Below are positions 1-9,774 of a stretch of DNA of 64,000 bases, piece by piece. The notes under the pieces are model-generated. The model made no database searches. It was not told the origin of the DNA and was given only the letters and a program-made list of their open reading frames with translations. Numbering within the stretch: the first letter of the stretch is position 1; each line of letters opens with the position of its first letter. The translations under genes were made by a program, and so were the position numbers. Source of the DNA: Tillus elongatus (taxonomy: Eukaryota; Arthropoda; Insecta; Coleoptera; Cleridae); NCBI GenBank assembly GCA_964006375.1, contig OZ023267.1, positions 85,731,406 to 85,795,405 on the forward strand, in the 5' to 3' direction.

Positions 1-300
1 TCTGTAAATTATCAAACAGTCAGGACGACACAACCAACCAACCAAGCAACCAACCAACCAACACAACCAAGTGGTTGGACCGCTGTCTGGCCTGTTAGAC
101 AGCTAGTTAGACTGCTATTAGACCGCTGTCTGTCCTGTCAGACAGCTTGTTAGACAGCTGCTAGACAGTTGTCTAACAGGACAGACAGGTGTCTAACAGC
201 AGTCTAACCAGCTCTCTAACAGGACAGACAGCTGTCTGCCCTGTCTGTCTTGTCTGTTGGTTGTTGTTTGTAAGCTGTTGTTGGTTGAAAGGTAAACTAG
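1..300. repeat. CAAC-rich repeat plus hairpin-forming GACAGCTGTC module
   Basis: The first 70 bases are a loose (CAAC)n run. From about 115 to 260 the DNA is built from permutations of ACAGCTGTCT, CTGTCTGTC and their complements. TGTCTGTCCTGT (127-138) is perfectly inverted at 176-187, which would fold into a 12-bp hairpin with further internal pairing. The same module recurs at 3155-3290 at the left edge of the second copy of the duplication. I see no coding capacity. Confidence 0.7.
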
Positions 301-696
301 CATAAATGCTGGAAAACAAATAATTGCTCTTCTCTTACTCTTGATATTTTTAGTTTCAAATTAATGTTGGCAGAATAAACTGTAAGTATAAAACTTAAGT
401 TGAAGGGTTACATGGATAAGTTGTTCTAACACGATTCACATGTGATAGTTTACAAACTTGAAAGCTACACCTCAAGACAATTAGTTTGACTGACACATAC
501 ATGTGCCCACACGCACACACTAACACACACACACACACGCTGTCTGGTCCTATGTGATATGTACCAAGTAATTTCAATGTTAGCTTTATTAGTGAGAGGT
601 ATATTATAGAAAGAAAACAGAACTCTATATTTTTCATATTTTTTATTGAAGTATAAATTGCAAAATGATTAATACGATTCATCACTAGGACATATA

Positions 697-954
697 ATGT
701 ACGTTCTTCTTGGCTTTACAGATGTCTCTATTTGTGTATATAGATGTTCGAAGCATCTTCTTGTCACAGTCTGTGCACTCGACTTTCTTTATATCATATA
801 CATGCTGCCAGTTCTTGGAACTTTCATAACTTTCCCAAGAGTTGGCGTTCAACGGAAACCATTTACAAAAAATCTGATCACTTTTTATAAAGGATCTATG
901 GCAACAATCTCGTCCAGTGGGTGGATGTGGTTTCGAGCCGCTTGTGCACTCACA
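697..954 (-). pseudogene. Cys-rich 3' extension of duplicated gene, copy A (degraded)
   Basis: On the minus strand, in the same frame as the 185-codon ORF upstream and separated from it by a single TAA, the sequence can be read as a Cys-rich segment homologous to the better preserved one in copy B (3769-4028). Several Cys codons seen in copy B are changed here; for example the first CxxC is lost. The stop sits at the same place in both copies, so it either predates the duplication or is the real end of the protein, with the Cys-rich part expressed separately or not at all. Function unknown. Confidence 0.4.
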
Positions 955-1512
955 TTATTCTCGGTTTTGGTCTGATTGAGCTATATCATAAGATTGTTTT
1001 TTATCGATTGAACTTAAAGATCTTGAGAGACCCGAACCTTGAGCTTTGACTGAGACAGTACCAGTAACTTGTTCGGGTGCACCGAAGGAAGCTTGAGCTG
1101 TTAGGGTTATAACTTCTTCGTGTTCTTTTTCCTCTGGTTGGTGATTTGTTGGAGCTGATGTTCTGCCCAGGCTCGTAGCTGTTATACTAAAACCATCACC
1201 TTCAACAGCACCTTTATTGCTTTGGTGCATTTTGTATAGCGCATTCCATAAGTCTTCGAAATTTCGCAGGTAAGTTTTCTTGTACGAGACATGATAGTCG
1301 CGGTCTAAGCATGAGAAGGTAAAAACCACCTTGCTCTTATGGTCTACGTATCGGGTTAGTCTATCGTAAATTGCTCTCAGCCCATTATTTAGCCATTGTT
1401 CGACGTCTACTTCTCCTCCCTTGAAAGCGTTCAGTTTAAAGCGAATGGTGTCCAGTTTAAGGTTGAAGCGGCTGTTTCTCGTTATTGATTCTCCTCTAAT
1501 TGTAAAGGCCAT
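955..1512 (-). CDS. Unrecognised 185-aa protein, duplicated gene copy A
   Basis: This is an open frame of 185 codons with an ATG start. Residues 1-105 are a compact, charged domain (RFNLKLDTIRFKLNAF, then a conserved EQWLNN and SKVVFTFSCLDRDYHVSYKK). Residues 106-185 are a low-complexity Ser/Thr/Glu/Gln tail. I do not recognise the family firmly. The layout of the first domain (basic beta-rich start, EQWL helix, a VVFTFS-type strand, then a helix ending in QSNKG) resembles the N-terminal region of protein-primed type-B DNA polymerases of Maverick/Polinton-like elements; that is a guess. A homologous copy lies at 4038-4572, where the frame is broken. TATA-like boxes lie 125 and 285 bases upstream. 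No intron signals were seen. Confidence 0.55.
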   Translation of the reverse strand: MAFTIRGESITRNSRFNLKLDTIRFKLNAFKGGEVDVEQWLNNGLRAIYDRLTRYVDHKSKVVFTFSCLDRDYHVSYKKTYLRNFEDLWNALYKMHQSNKGAVEGDGFSITATSLGRTSAPTNHQPEEKEHEEVITLTAQASFGAPEQVTGTVSVKAQGSGLSRSLSSIDKKQSYDIAQSDQNRE

Positions 1513-1587
1513 TTTTGTACTCTGTTCTGGTCGTTCTTATAGATTACATTCTGGTTGTGTAAAGTATTCAAACTCAAAACAGCCAGA

Positions 1588-1812
1588 GCGAACGTCCTCA
1601 CTGTAGGAACGTTGAGCTTGGACTAAACAAGGGCTTATATACCCTCGGAAGAAATGTTTACCCCTCCACACACTTTGGTTGTTATTGTGTAATGCTGTCT
1701 AATGCTGTTCTTTTAAGCTAATTCTTTTAACACACGTCCTCACTGTAGGAACGTTAAGCTTGGACTGAATATTTTAAGGTGTACCCAAATGGCTTATATA
1801 CCATTAGTTCCT
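1588..1812 (-). promoter_or_regulatory. Doubled TATA module upstream of copy A gene
   Basis: Two versions of one module lie in tandem: TCCTCACTGTAGGAACGTT followed by AGCTTGGACT and then a box reading CTTATATA on the plus strand, which is TATATAAG on the minus strand (1634-1641 and 1793-1800). The proximal box is about 120 bases before the ATG at 1512, compatible with a short 5' leader on the minus strand. The same doubled layout occurs in copy B. Promoter function is inferred from position and the TATA match. Confidence 0.45.
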
Positions 1813-2254
1813 CATGCACTATTATTTTTGCTACTTTTAATGTATTAGATAGATAGAAGTTTTTAACGTCTTATCTGCAAGAAGATTGAGCTCCAACTGA
1901 CAATTTTCAAATGCTCACTGAGACTCACTCTCCTTACTTTCCTTTTTACCAAACGATTTGTTCGTCGAGTATTAGCCAAGCTAGAAGTGTACACTGTTTG
2001 TATAAGGTACCTAAGGTACTATATCTAATACCCCTTCTTTAAGGGGTTGAAACTACAACTTTAGTTCAATACTTAGATGTTCCATAAATGTTTCCTCAGC
2101 ATAAAAACAGTCGAAATAAGGCTCTGATGATTGCAATCTTACAATTAGAATAATTCTTGTGAGATTACAGCCTAAGCATATTAGGGAGCTGTACAAGTTA
2201 TTTGAATATTTTATGTGCGAAGGGCTGTTTTCTAGAAAACCTACTTTGCAAAAC

Positions 2255-3060
2255 ACGTGCTACGATCACACTCGTCTCAACAAATGATAGTGTTGGTTTG
2301 CAAAAGAATTGAAACCTACATTTTAAGCAATTAGTTTGACTGATCACATGACTAAGATTACTCTGAAATGGTGGAGGAGTGTGCTAGTTTACAAAAATTA
2401 AAAGCTACGCCTCAAGACATTTAGTTTCAATGGCTAGGTAAACTAGCTCAGAATATTAGTGTTTGAAAACAAATAATGATTATTTACTTAGTGTGGTATT
2501 TTATAACTCCTGGAATTTTTATTTCAAATTAATGTTGCCATACAATACTCAAAATACATATAATAAAATAATTTGTTAGCAGAATGAAGTGTAAGTATAA
2601 AACTCAAGTTGAATGGGTACATAAATAGGTTTCAATAAAATGATTGACATCCAATGGCTTACAAACTTGAAAGCTACATCTCAAGATGATTAGTTTGACG
2701 GGTCACATGACCAAGATTACTATGAAATGCTTGACACGTGTTGGTTTACAAAAATCGAAAGCTGCACCTCAAGACATTTAGTTTGGGTGGTTACATGACA
2801 GGTTACTCTGAAATGATAGAGACTGGTGATCGTTTACAAAATTTGAAATCTATAGTTCAAGACACTTTTAGTTTGGTAGTTAGGTTACGATATATATTTA
2901 TATATAAGCTACACCTCGAGACAATTAGTTTGACTGGTCACATGGCAAATATTACTCTGAAATAATAGAGACGTGTTGGGTTACAAATAATTGCAATCTA
3001 CACTTCAAAACGTTCAGTTTGACTTAATAGGTAAACTAGCAGTAATGCTTGAAAACAAAT
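2255..3060. repeat. Degenerate minisatellite, unit about 85-95 bp
   Basis: Units begin near TTACAAAnnTTGAAA and share AGCTACACCTCAAGACA followed by TTAGTTTGACTGGTCACATGA and ACTCTGAAATGATAGAG. Copies are recognisable near 2290, 2380, 2655, 2750, 2840, 2910 and 2985. Related single units occur at 455-500, 3485-3535, 5190-5320 and 5545-5625, so the repeat borders both copies of the duplicated gene. No reading frame is maintained. Confidence 0.65.
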
Positions 3061-3768
3061 AATTTTTCCTCTCTTACTCTTGGTATTTTTATTCTTAAAT
3101 TAATGTTAGCAGAATGAACTGTAAGTATACAAATTAAGTGAAGGGTTACATGGATAGACAGCTGTCTGTCCTGTCAGACAGTTTGTTACACAGCTGCTAG
3201 ACAGTTGTCTAACAGGACAGACAGGTGTCTAACAACAGTCTAACAAGCTCTCTAACAGGACAGACATCTGTCTGTCCTGTCTGTCTTGTCTTTTGGTTGT
3301 TGATTGTTGGTTGTAAGCTGTTGTTGGTTGAAAGGTAAACTAGCATAAATGCTTGAAAACAAATAATTGCTCTTCTCTTACTCTTGATACTTTTAGTTTT
3401 AAATTAATGTTAGTAGAATTAACTGTAAGTATAAAAAATAAGTTGAAGCGTTACATGGATACGTTGTTCTAAAACGATTCACATGTGATGGTTTACAAAC
3501 TTTAAAGCTACACCTCAAGACAATTAGTTTGACTGACACACACAAACACACACACACACGCACATATTAACACACACACACGCACACACCATCACACACA
3601 CACACTCGCTAGCGCGCGCTGTCTGGTCCTATGTGATATGTACCAAGTAATTTCAATGTTAGCTTTATTAGGTAGAGGTATATTATAGAAAGAAAACGGA
3701 ACTCTATATTTTTCATATTTTTTATTGAAGTATAAATTGCAAAATGATTAATACAATTCATCACTGGA

Positions 3769-4028
3769 TATATAATGTACGTTCTTCTTGTCTTTACATA
3801 TGTCTCTATGTCTGTATATAGATGTTCGAAGCATCTTTTGTCACAGTCTGGGCAGTCGACTTTCTTTCCATCATATGCATGTTGCCAGTTCTTGAAACTT
3901 TCATAACTTTCCCAAGAGTTGGCTTTGATCGGAACCCATTTACCATAACTCTGATCGTTTTTTATAAGACATTTTTGGCAACAATCTCGTCCAATGTGTG
4001 GATATGGTTTCGAGCAGCTTCTGCACAC
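3769..4028 (-). pseudogene. Cys-rich (zinc-ribbon-like) segment of duplicated gene, copy B
   Basis: The minus-strand frame shows CRSCSKPYPHIGRDCCQKC, then about 35 residues with an aromatic/Ser-rich stretch, then CPDCDKRC. Three CxxC-type pairs are consistent with one or two structural zinc sites. No ATG opens the frame; a TAA lies four codons before the first CxxC at the same place as in copy A. I take this as the C-terminal zinc-binding part of the duplicated gene, cut off by a stop. The frame stays open past 3769 into hydrophobic AT-rich sequence that is probably not coding. Confidence 0.45.
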
Positions 4029-4037
4029 ACATTATTG

Positions 4038-4572
4038 TCAGTTATGGTCTGATCGAGCTATATCATAAGGTTGTTGTCTGTGACTGAACTTTAAAAACTT
4101 GAGAGACCGGAACCTTAAGCTTCGGCTGAAACAGTGCCAGTAACTTATTCGGGTGTACCCAAGGAAGCTTGAGTTGTTGGAGTTATGGCTTCTTCGCCTC
4201 CTTCTTCCTCTGGTTGGTGACTTGGAGCTGATGATGTGCCCAGACTCGTAGCTGAAATCATCACCTTCAACAGCACCTTTATTGGTTTGGTACATTTTGT
4301 ACAGCTCATTCCATAGGTCTTCGAAATCTAGCAGGGAAGCTTTCTTGAACGAGCCATGATAGTCTCGGTCTAAGCATGAGAAGGTAAAACCTACATTTAG
4401 GGTCTACGTCTTGGGTTACTCTATCGTAAATTGCTCTCAGCCTATTATTTAGCCATTGTTCGGCGTCTTCTTCTTCTCCGTTGAAGGCATTCAGTTTAAA
4501 GCGAATGGTGTCCTGCTTAAGGTTGCAACGGCTGTTTCTTGTTGTTGATTCTCCTGTTATGGTGGAGGCCAT
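4038..4572 (-). pseudogene. Duplicated unrecognised gene, copy B (frameshifted)
   Basis: Homologue of the 185-aa ORF at 955-1512. The first 60 codons from the ATG at 4572 align well with copy A (RFKLNAFNG, EQWLNNRLRAIYDR). The frame is then lost near 4390, and the rest is read in other frames down to the stop at 4038. One frame disruption plus many missense changes in copy B, against an intact frame in copy A, suggest that A is or was the functional copy. Confidence 0.6.
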
Positions 4573-4649
4573 TTTTGTACTCTGTTCTGGTGGTTCTTAT
4601 AGATTACATTCTGGTTGTGTAAATTATTCAAACTCAAAACAGCCACAGA

Positions 4650-4890
4650 TAATGTACTCACTGTAGGAACGTTGAGCTTGGACTGAATACTTTAAAGTGT
4701 ACCAACAAGGGCTAATATGCCCTCGGAAGAAATGTTTACTCTTCCACACACTTTGGCTGTTATTGTCTAATGCTTTCTAATGCTGTTCTTTTAAACTAAT
4801 TCTTTTAACACACCTCCTCACTGCAGGAACGTTAAGCTTGGACTGATACTTTAAGGTGTACCAGAAGGGCTTATATACCCTTAGTTCCTA
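4650..4890 (-). promoter_or_regulatory. Doubled TATA module upstream of copy B gene
   Basis: Two tandem modules as in copy A, each with CTCACTGnAGGAACGTT, AGCTTGGACTGA and TTTAArGTGTACCA. The distal box is intact (CTTATATA, 4870-4877). The proximal one reads GCTAATATGCCC (4710-4721) and no longer fits a TATA box. Copy B keeps the 20-base segment GAATACTTTAAAGTGTACCA that is deleted in the proximal module of copy A. Confidence 0.4.
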
Positions 4891-5630
4891 AAGTACCTAA
4901 GGGATTATATCTAATACGCCTTCTTTAAGGGGTTGTAACTAGAATTTTAGTTCAATATTTAGATGTTCCATAAAGGTTTCCTCGGCATAAGAACAGTCGC
5001 AATAAGGCACTGATTGCAATCTTACAATTAGAATGATACTTGTGAGATTACAGCCTAAACATGTTAGGGAGCTGTACAAGTTACTTTAATATTCTATGTG
5101 CGAAAAGCTGTTTTCTAGAAAAGATACTTTGCAAATACGTGCAACGATCACACTCGTCTCAACAAATGATAGAGATGTATTAGTGTGCAATAGAATTGAA
5201 ATCTACACTTTAAGACAACTAGTTTGACTGGTTCCATGACTAAGATTACTCTGAAATGATAGAGTGCGCTATTTAACAAAAATTAAAAGCTACGCCTCAA
5301 GACATTTAGTTTGAATGGCTAGGTAAACTAGCTTAGAATATGAATGTTTGAAAACAAAAAAATGTTGTTTCCTTAGTGCTGTATTTTATAACTCCTGGTA
5401 TTTTTATTTCAAATTAATGTTGCCATACCATACTTAAGATACATATAATAAAATAATAGGTTAGCAGAATGAAGTGTAAGCATAAAACTCAAGTTGAATG
5501 GGTACATGAATAGATTGAAATAAAATGATTGACATGCGATGGCTTACAAACTTGAAAGCTACATCTCAAGACAATTAGTTTGACTGATCACACGACTAAG
5601 ATCACTCTGAAATGGACGTGCTGGTTTAGA

Positions 5631-7800
5631 CCCTCTTATTTCGACAGTTTTTATCAAACCTCAGTTAAAATGTTTTATTTTTCTTATTTCTATGCCAACA
5701 ACCGCCATCTTGGACGCCATCTTAGACTACGTCATATATAAATGTAACGTGTTGCAAGCCGCTAGCCGCTAGCCCTAGCGGTCAGCTATGTGTAAAATTA
5801 GACGCGCAAAACTTTTTTCAATTTTGAATTTCAAATTTTTTATTGAAAAAAAAAAGGTAGGGGGGCACACACCCCATCCATCGTAGTGTATAAATGTTTT
5901 GTGTTACAAGTCACTAGCTACTAGCTGCTAGCCACTAGAAACTGGTTATGTGTATAAGTAGACACGCAATTTTTTTTATTTTGTAACTCCTCTCGTTGAG
6001 GTGAGTACAGTGATACCCCACACATGGGGTCAAACTTTTTTTCTCTCTCAGCGCTCGTTCACGTATTTGCCGCCCCGATAACGCTGCAGCCTTTGGCATA
6101 TTGTGCATGTCCTTAGTCTTTTTACTCCATCCATTCCAAAATCACTGTGCCTTGAATTAGTCTGCACAGCGATTGGTATCATTTCGAAACGTCACACAGT
6201 CTAAGATAGACATAACTAAACATTAAATGAAAGGCTTCTCTCCAGAGAACAAATTTATTTAAAAATATTTCTCGACGGGTTTCGACTCTAAAAGGTCATC
6301 TTAAGGGGATAAATCTAGAATCATAACAAAAAGGTCTGTCAGAAAAACATTCGTCTTTCTGGTAAGCAATTGTGCAGGTTAGGGGACAATGGTGACAAGA
6401 CACTCCCTACAGAAAACGTCAAAGGTTAAAATCATAAGCCACAAAGTAAAAGGCTAACTAACAGTCAAGCTAAAACTAAGAAAGTTACAATGAAAACACA
6501 AGCAGTTACAGCACCACAAGCTAAAAACTAACTTGAAGCCAAACATGCAGTCAAAAATGAATTAAAATTAAAATATCAGAACAAACTAACAAGCGTTGAA
6601 AGCTACAAAAAGGTGCAAAAAGTCCATTATTTTAAAATTAAACAATTAAAATCTATTGCAGAAATATAACAAGCAATGAGTAAAATTGACAGAGTAAATA
6701 TCACAAGTGGCTGGCACAATCTGGCAGAGACTTCATGAGAACCATTAAGGTGAAGAAATTCATAAGAGATTAAATGAGAAAAACAAAATGGAGACTACTT
6801 ATTTTTCAATTCTTGAAAATTCAATTTAAAACTATACAAAAGGTTCAATAGGCAGAAACTTCATCTGTTGCACTGGAAGTTCGGGAACACTACATCTGAA
6901 TCCTCCAGAAGTTTATCCTCAAACAAAATTAATCAAAAATAACATAGATTTAAATAAACAACAGCAATAAGGCAGGAGGCACCGGCGCAAGCGCAGAAGG
7001 ATGAATCAGTAACACAGAACACCCCCTATAGAAGGGAAACGCCAATGCTGACGTTTTGAACAATATTGCAGCGCCTCTGGCGGATGCGATGAATTTTAGT
7101 CACACGCGGGAAATTTGATTTCATTTTCATTTAGCAAATCCAAATAAATTCTATTTTATTTTATACCACTGCCAGTAAAGAGGTTAAATTAGTCAAATAT
7201 TTTTTTTTAATGATTTTTATAGTGAAAGCAAAACAAGTTATGTTTTAATAACACACATACGCCTGTTTTAAGCTTTGCAATCATAGAAAAAATTAATTGG
7301 CAATTTGAACCTTCTAACACTTGCAGTTTCAGTTTTTACTATCGATATGATTAATGGAAAATCAAACAAGATAAAATACACTTGTGTTTTATTAGAACAG
7401 TATTACTATTACATTTATTTAAAAACCTAGAACAGTATTCCTATTACATTTATTTAAAAACCATTTTAATACTAAAAGTAAGATGGAGTATATATTGCCA
7501 TTCCTTATCGATAGGTAGGTATATTACAGCAGTCTGGTGCTTGTACACTATTACATTTATATGCTCACATGACCACAATGTATGGCAAGGTTGTTTTTTC
7601 TTCTTTTAGGGTATGTATAAATGACGTCATATTGTCATTTATTAGAAAAACATTTGTGCACCCTTTAATTTCCTTCTTTATTTAAAATGACACTTGGTAA
7701 TATTCATCTGACAACAGTGTACACTATCAGGCTTTCTGGTCGCCTTCCGAATCCACCCGATCCATTGTTTACTTCTGAGATGTATAAATAGAAATAGAAA
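5631..7800. other. AT-rich DNA without recognisable gene
   Basis: No supported coding region. 5630-5760 contains a stretch (CCTCTTATTT...GCCATCTTGGACGCCATCTT) shared with 18210-18310. A CTAGCCGCTAGC simple duplication lies at 5755-5790. 6268-6310 contains, on the minus strand, a GAAAC-CC-GTC arrangement that recalls a decayed hammerhead ribozyme. The rest is low-complexity AT-rich sequence. Confidence 0.5.
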
Positions 7801-7835
7801 TTTTTATTTGCACTTTAAAATATATGAATACTTAC

Positions 7836-8106
7836 TCAAAGGAAGATGTAATATGGGAACAGCAGTTCTTTTCAGGCATCTTCTCATTTCAGGTACTTTA
7901 TCCTCATCAACGAAATGACGATCACAAATATAAAATCTATCGTAAATGGCTTGTGGATATAAACCAAGCATCTTAGGGTTTTGTACAGCTTTCACCCAGT
8001 CATCAAAATGGTCTTCAGATGAGTTCAACGAAAAACGATGTCTTTTGCTAAATAATTCCAGGCACCCCGGAATACCATTAACAATAAATCGTTTTCTTGG
8101 TTGGTA
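7836..8106 (-). pseudogene. THAP zinc-finger exon (first Cys lost)
   Basis: Reading the minus strand from 8106 gives a THAP-domain pattern: GIPGC at the start, KRHRFS, an SSEDHFDDWVKAVQNP helix, YICDRHF, then LKRTAVPILHLP. This is the C2CH layout of a DNA-binding THAP finger (C..C..W..C..HF...AVP). The frame has no ATG; a TGA lies at 8107-8109, so an upstream exon or decay must be assumed. The codon expected to be the first zinc-binding Cys reads GGT (Gly), which should weaken zinc binding. After LPL the sequence reads GTAAGTAT, a good 5' splice site near 7834. THAP domains occur in host regulators and in P-element-like transposases; which applies here cannot be told. Confidence 0.55.
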
Positions 8107-8149
8107 TCATATTTATATCCACACGTTATTTATTTATAACCTATGAACT

Positions 8150-8590
8150 ACTAAAACGTTCTACATTTGCCTGAAAACTAAAACAGTTGTAATTATGTTT
8201 CACCAAAACACCTTGAACTATGAAAGCACCTTGCTTTTTTCATAAGAAAACTGAAAATAGAATTGAAATTACATGATTGTTTAAACACAAAACTTATGAT
8301 AACGATCATATTTTGATTCACAAAAAAAAACCGTACCTCTAAAACATAAAACCGACGAACAATGAAAACACTGTAAAGTATCCACTAAAAGTTAATATAA
8401 GTAAAACTTAATTAAAATAAACGTTTAGCAACAAACTTGTATTATAATTATACAATGAAAGAACTAAAAGCGAACAAAAACTTTTTGAAAGAAGAAGAAA
8501 TACAACCAACGAAAGATATCACAGGGCGGATGGGACAGCCCTCTTTATGTATTTCAGGGAGGTCGTATAGGCGTAGGATTATATGGTTGA
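8150..8590. other. AT-rich DNA, nothing recognised
   Basis: Short spurious frames only. No repeat family, RNA gene or conserved protein motif seen. Confidence 0.4.
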
Positions 8591-8594
8591 TCGC

Positions 8595-9193
8595 GAACAA
8601 CTGTTTTAGTAGGGTGTCTGAAGAGTTTGACCTCGGAATCCAATTACTTTAAATGAATTAATGTAACACCTTCTGAATTATGTTTTATGGATAAAATACT
8701 AAAATGCTTACCTTTTTTTTTGTTGCTTATTATTATTATTATTATTATTTTCAGTAATGTTTCAATTTTCTTATTTTAAATAAATATATATTTTTCCTAT
8801 ATTTCTATATAAAAAATATCAAAATTGCATTAGGAAACAAATTTTGTAGGCAGGTATTCAAAAGTCAGGATGCAGGAAGTGCGTTATGGTAGTGAATTTT
8901 CATAGAAATAATCTGGTACCAAATATTTTATTACAACTTTTTTTACTTGTAACATAGAAATCTATATTTTGGTCTATAGATTACTTTTTATACCCTAAAC
9001 TTACCTACCGAAGTTGATTACCGTAGATTTCCCATTTTTTGAGAAAAAATTATTTTCGAAAGAAAGCTGAAAATTTTCCAGGAAAACCTCGTCCGATGTT
9101 CCTGGCTAACGAACTTGTCCAAGCCACTTACAAAAGTAAGGTACGTGCCATTTTTTTTTAAATCGGCCGATTATTTTTTGAGTTATCGGTGTG

Positions 9194-9196
<3 letters not shown>
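8595..9196 (+). mobile_element. Penelope-like element flank (non-coding), copy 1
   Basis: This segment is homologous to the reverse complement of 14786-15400. Shared landmarks are TCGGAATCCAATTACTTT, a TTATTATTATT tract, GTGCGTTATGGTAGTGAATTTTCAT, GAACTTGTCCAAGCCACTTACAAAAG and TTTTTTGAGTTATCGGTGTGA directly beside a (TA)n tract. The copy at 14.8-15.4 kb adjoins Penelope-like coding DNA, so I assign both to that element class as non-coding terminal sequence. Confidence 0.5.
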
Positions 9197-9249
<53 letters not shown>

Positions 9250-9272
9250 CAAATTTATATATATATATATAA
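9197..9272. repeat. (TA)n microsatellite
   Basis: About 50 bp of pure TA followed by a shorter run after ACAAATT. It abuts the TTATCGGTGTGATACA end of the Penelope-related repeat, as the 14.6-14.8 kb tract does. Frames of alternating Tyr-Ile across it are artefacts. Confidence 0.9.
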
Positions 9273-9454
9273 TACAAATGATGGAAAAGGAACTTTCCAC
9301 TATATGGGATCCATTGAGATAGATTAAACTATCTAAAAAGAACCAGATATACAGCAACCTACTATTCACAGCTGATTGAACATTCTTTGGATGTACTTGA
9401 AATTCAAGAGTGATAATAAATTTCCTGGATGGAATGGATTCCTGAACCTCTTAA

Positions 9455-9510
9455 CATATGCACAAGGTTTCGATACATCGACGATATTTTTTTACTATTT
9501 ATCAATTAAG
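9455..9510 (+). pseudogene. Penelope-type reverse transcriptase relic (YIDD box)
   Basis: One plus-strand frame reads RFRYIDDIFLLF, matching the R-Y-(V/I)-D-D catalytic strand of Penelope-like reverse transcriptases. The surroundings are too decayed to follow the rest of the palm domain, so this may be a short remnant. A neighbouring Penelope flank (8595-9196) supports it. Confidence 0.4.
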
Positions 9511-9774
9511 CTTCAAGTGATTACAACACGATATATACAGCGATAATTACTTCTATAAATAAAAAAATCAAAGATTTAAATACAACGAGATTTAATTCTC
9601 GTGAAGGGGACAGCCAAAAAGACCAGCGTTTTATTGTCATCTCTAGTACCTATATCTGATGCAGCATTTCAATATTTAAAAAGAGTATATCTACAGGTAC
9701 AAATATAGTTAGGTAATAATATTTCTATTGAAAATTAGGGATGGAGGCATGTTTCTAATCAACTTGAACCAATA

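Larger units (their letters stand above)
120..2740. repeat. Segmental duplication, copy A
   Basis: This block matches 3150-5630 nearly base for base over long stretches, with scattered indels. The shared parts are the GACAGCTGTC module, a TAAACTAGCATAAATGC tract, a (CA)n tract, a minus-strand reading frame, two TATA-containing modules and an AT-rich tail with AAAGCTACACCTCAAGAC repeats. The copies differ by point changes, a frameshift and small deletions, so the duplication is old enough to have diverged. Edges are approximate because shorter repeats of the same family lie on both sides. Confidence 0.8.
3150..5630. repeat. Segmental duplication, copy B
   Basis: Second copy of the 120-2740 block, in direct orientation about 2.9-3.0 kb downstream. 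It keeps the hairpin module (3155-3290), an expanded (CA)n tract (3536-3610), the minus-strand gene, the doubled TATA modules and the AT-rich tail. It differs from copy A by many substitutions and by a frameshift in the gene. Confidence 0.8.

Noticed and set aside
395..685. 96-codon minus-strand hydrophobic frame and its copy at about 3.6-3.8 kb
   Set aside because: Lies in the AT-rich 3' flank of the duplicated gene and across a (CA)n tract; the two copies do not conserve it as a protein beyond DNA similarity.
2255..3060. CRISPR-like array
   Set aside because: Units are long, contiguous and diverged, without unique spacers of constant size, and the genome is plainly eukaryotic.
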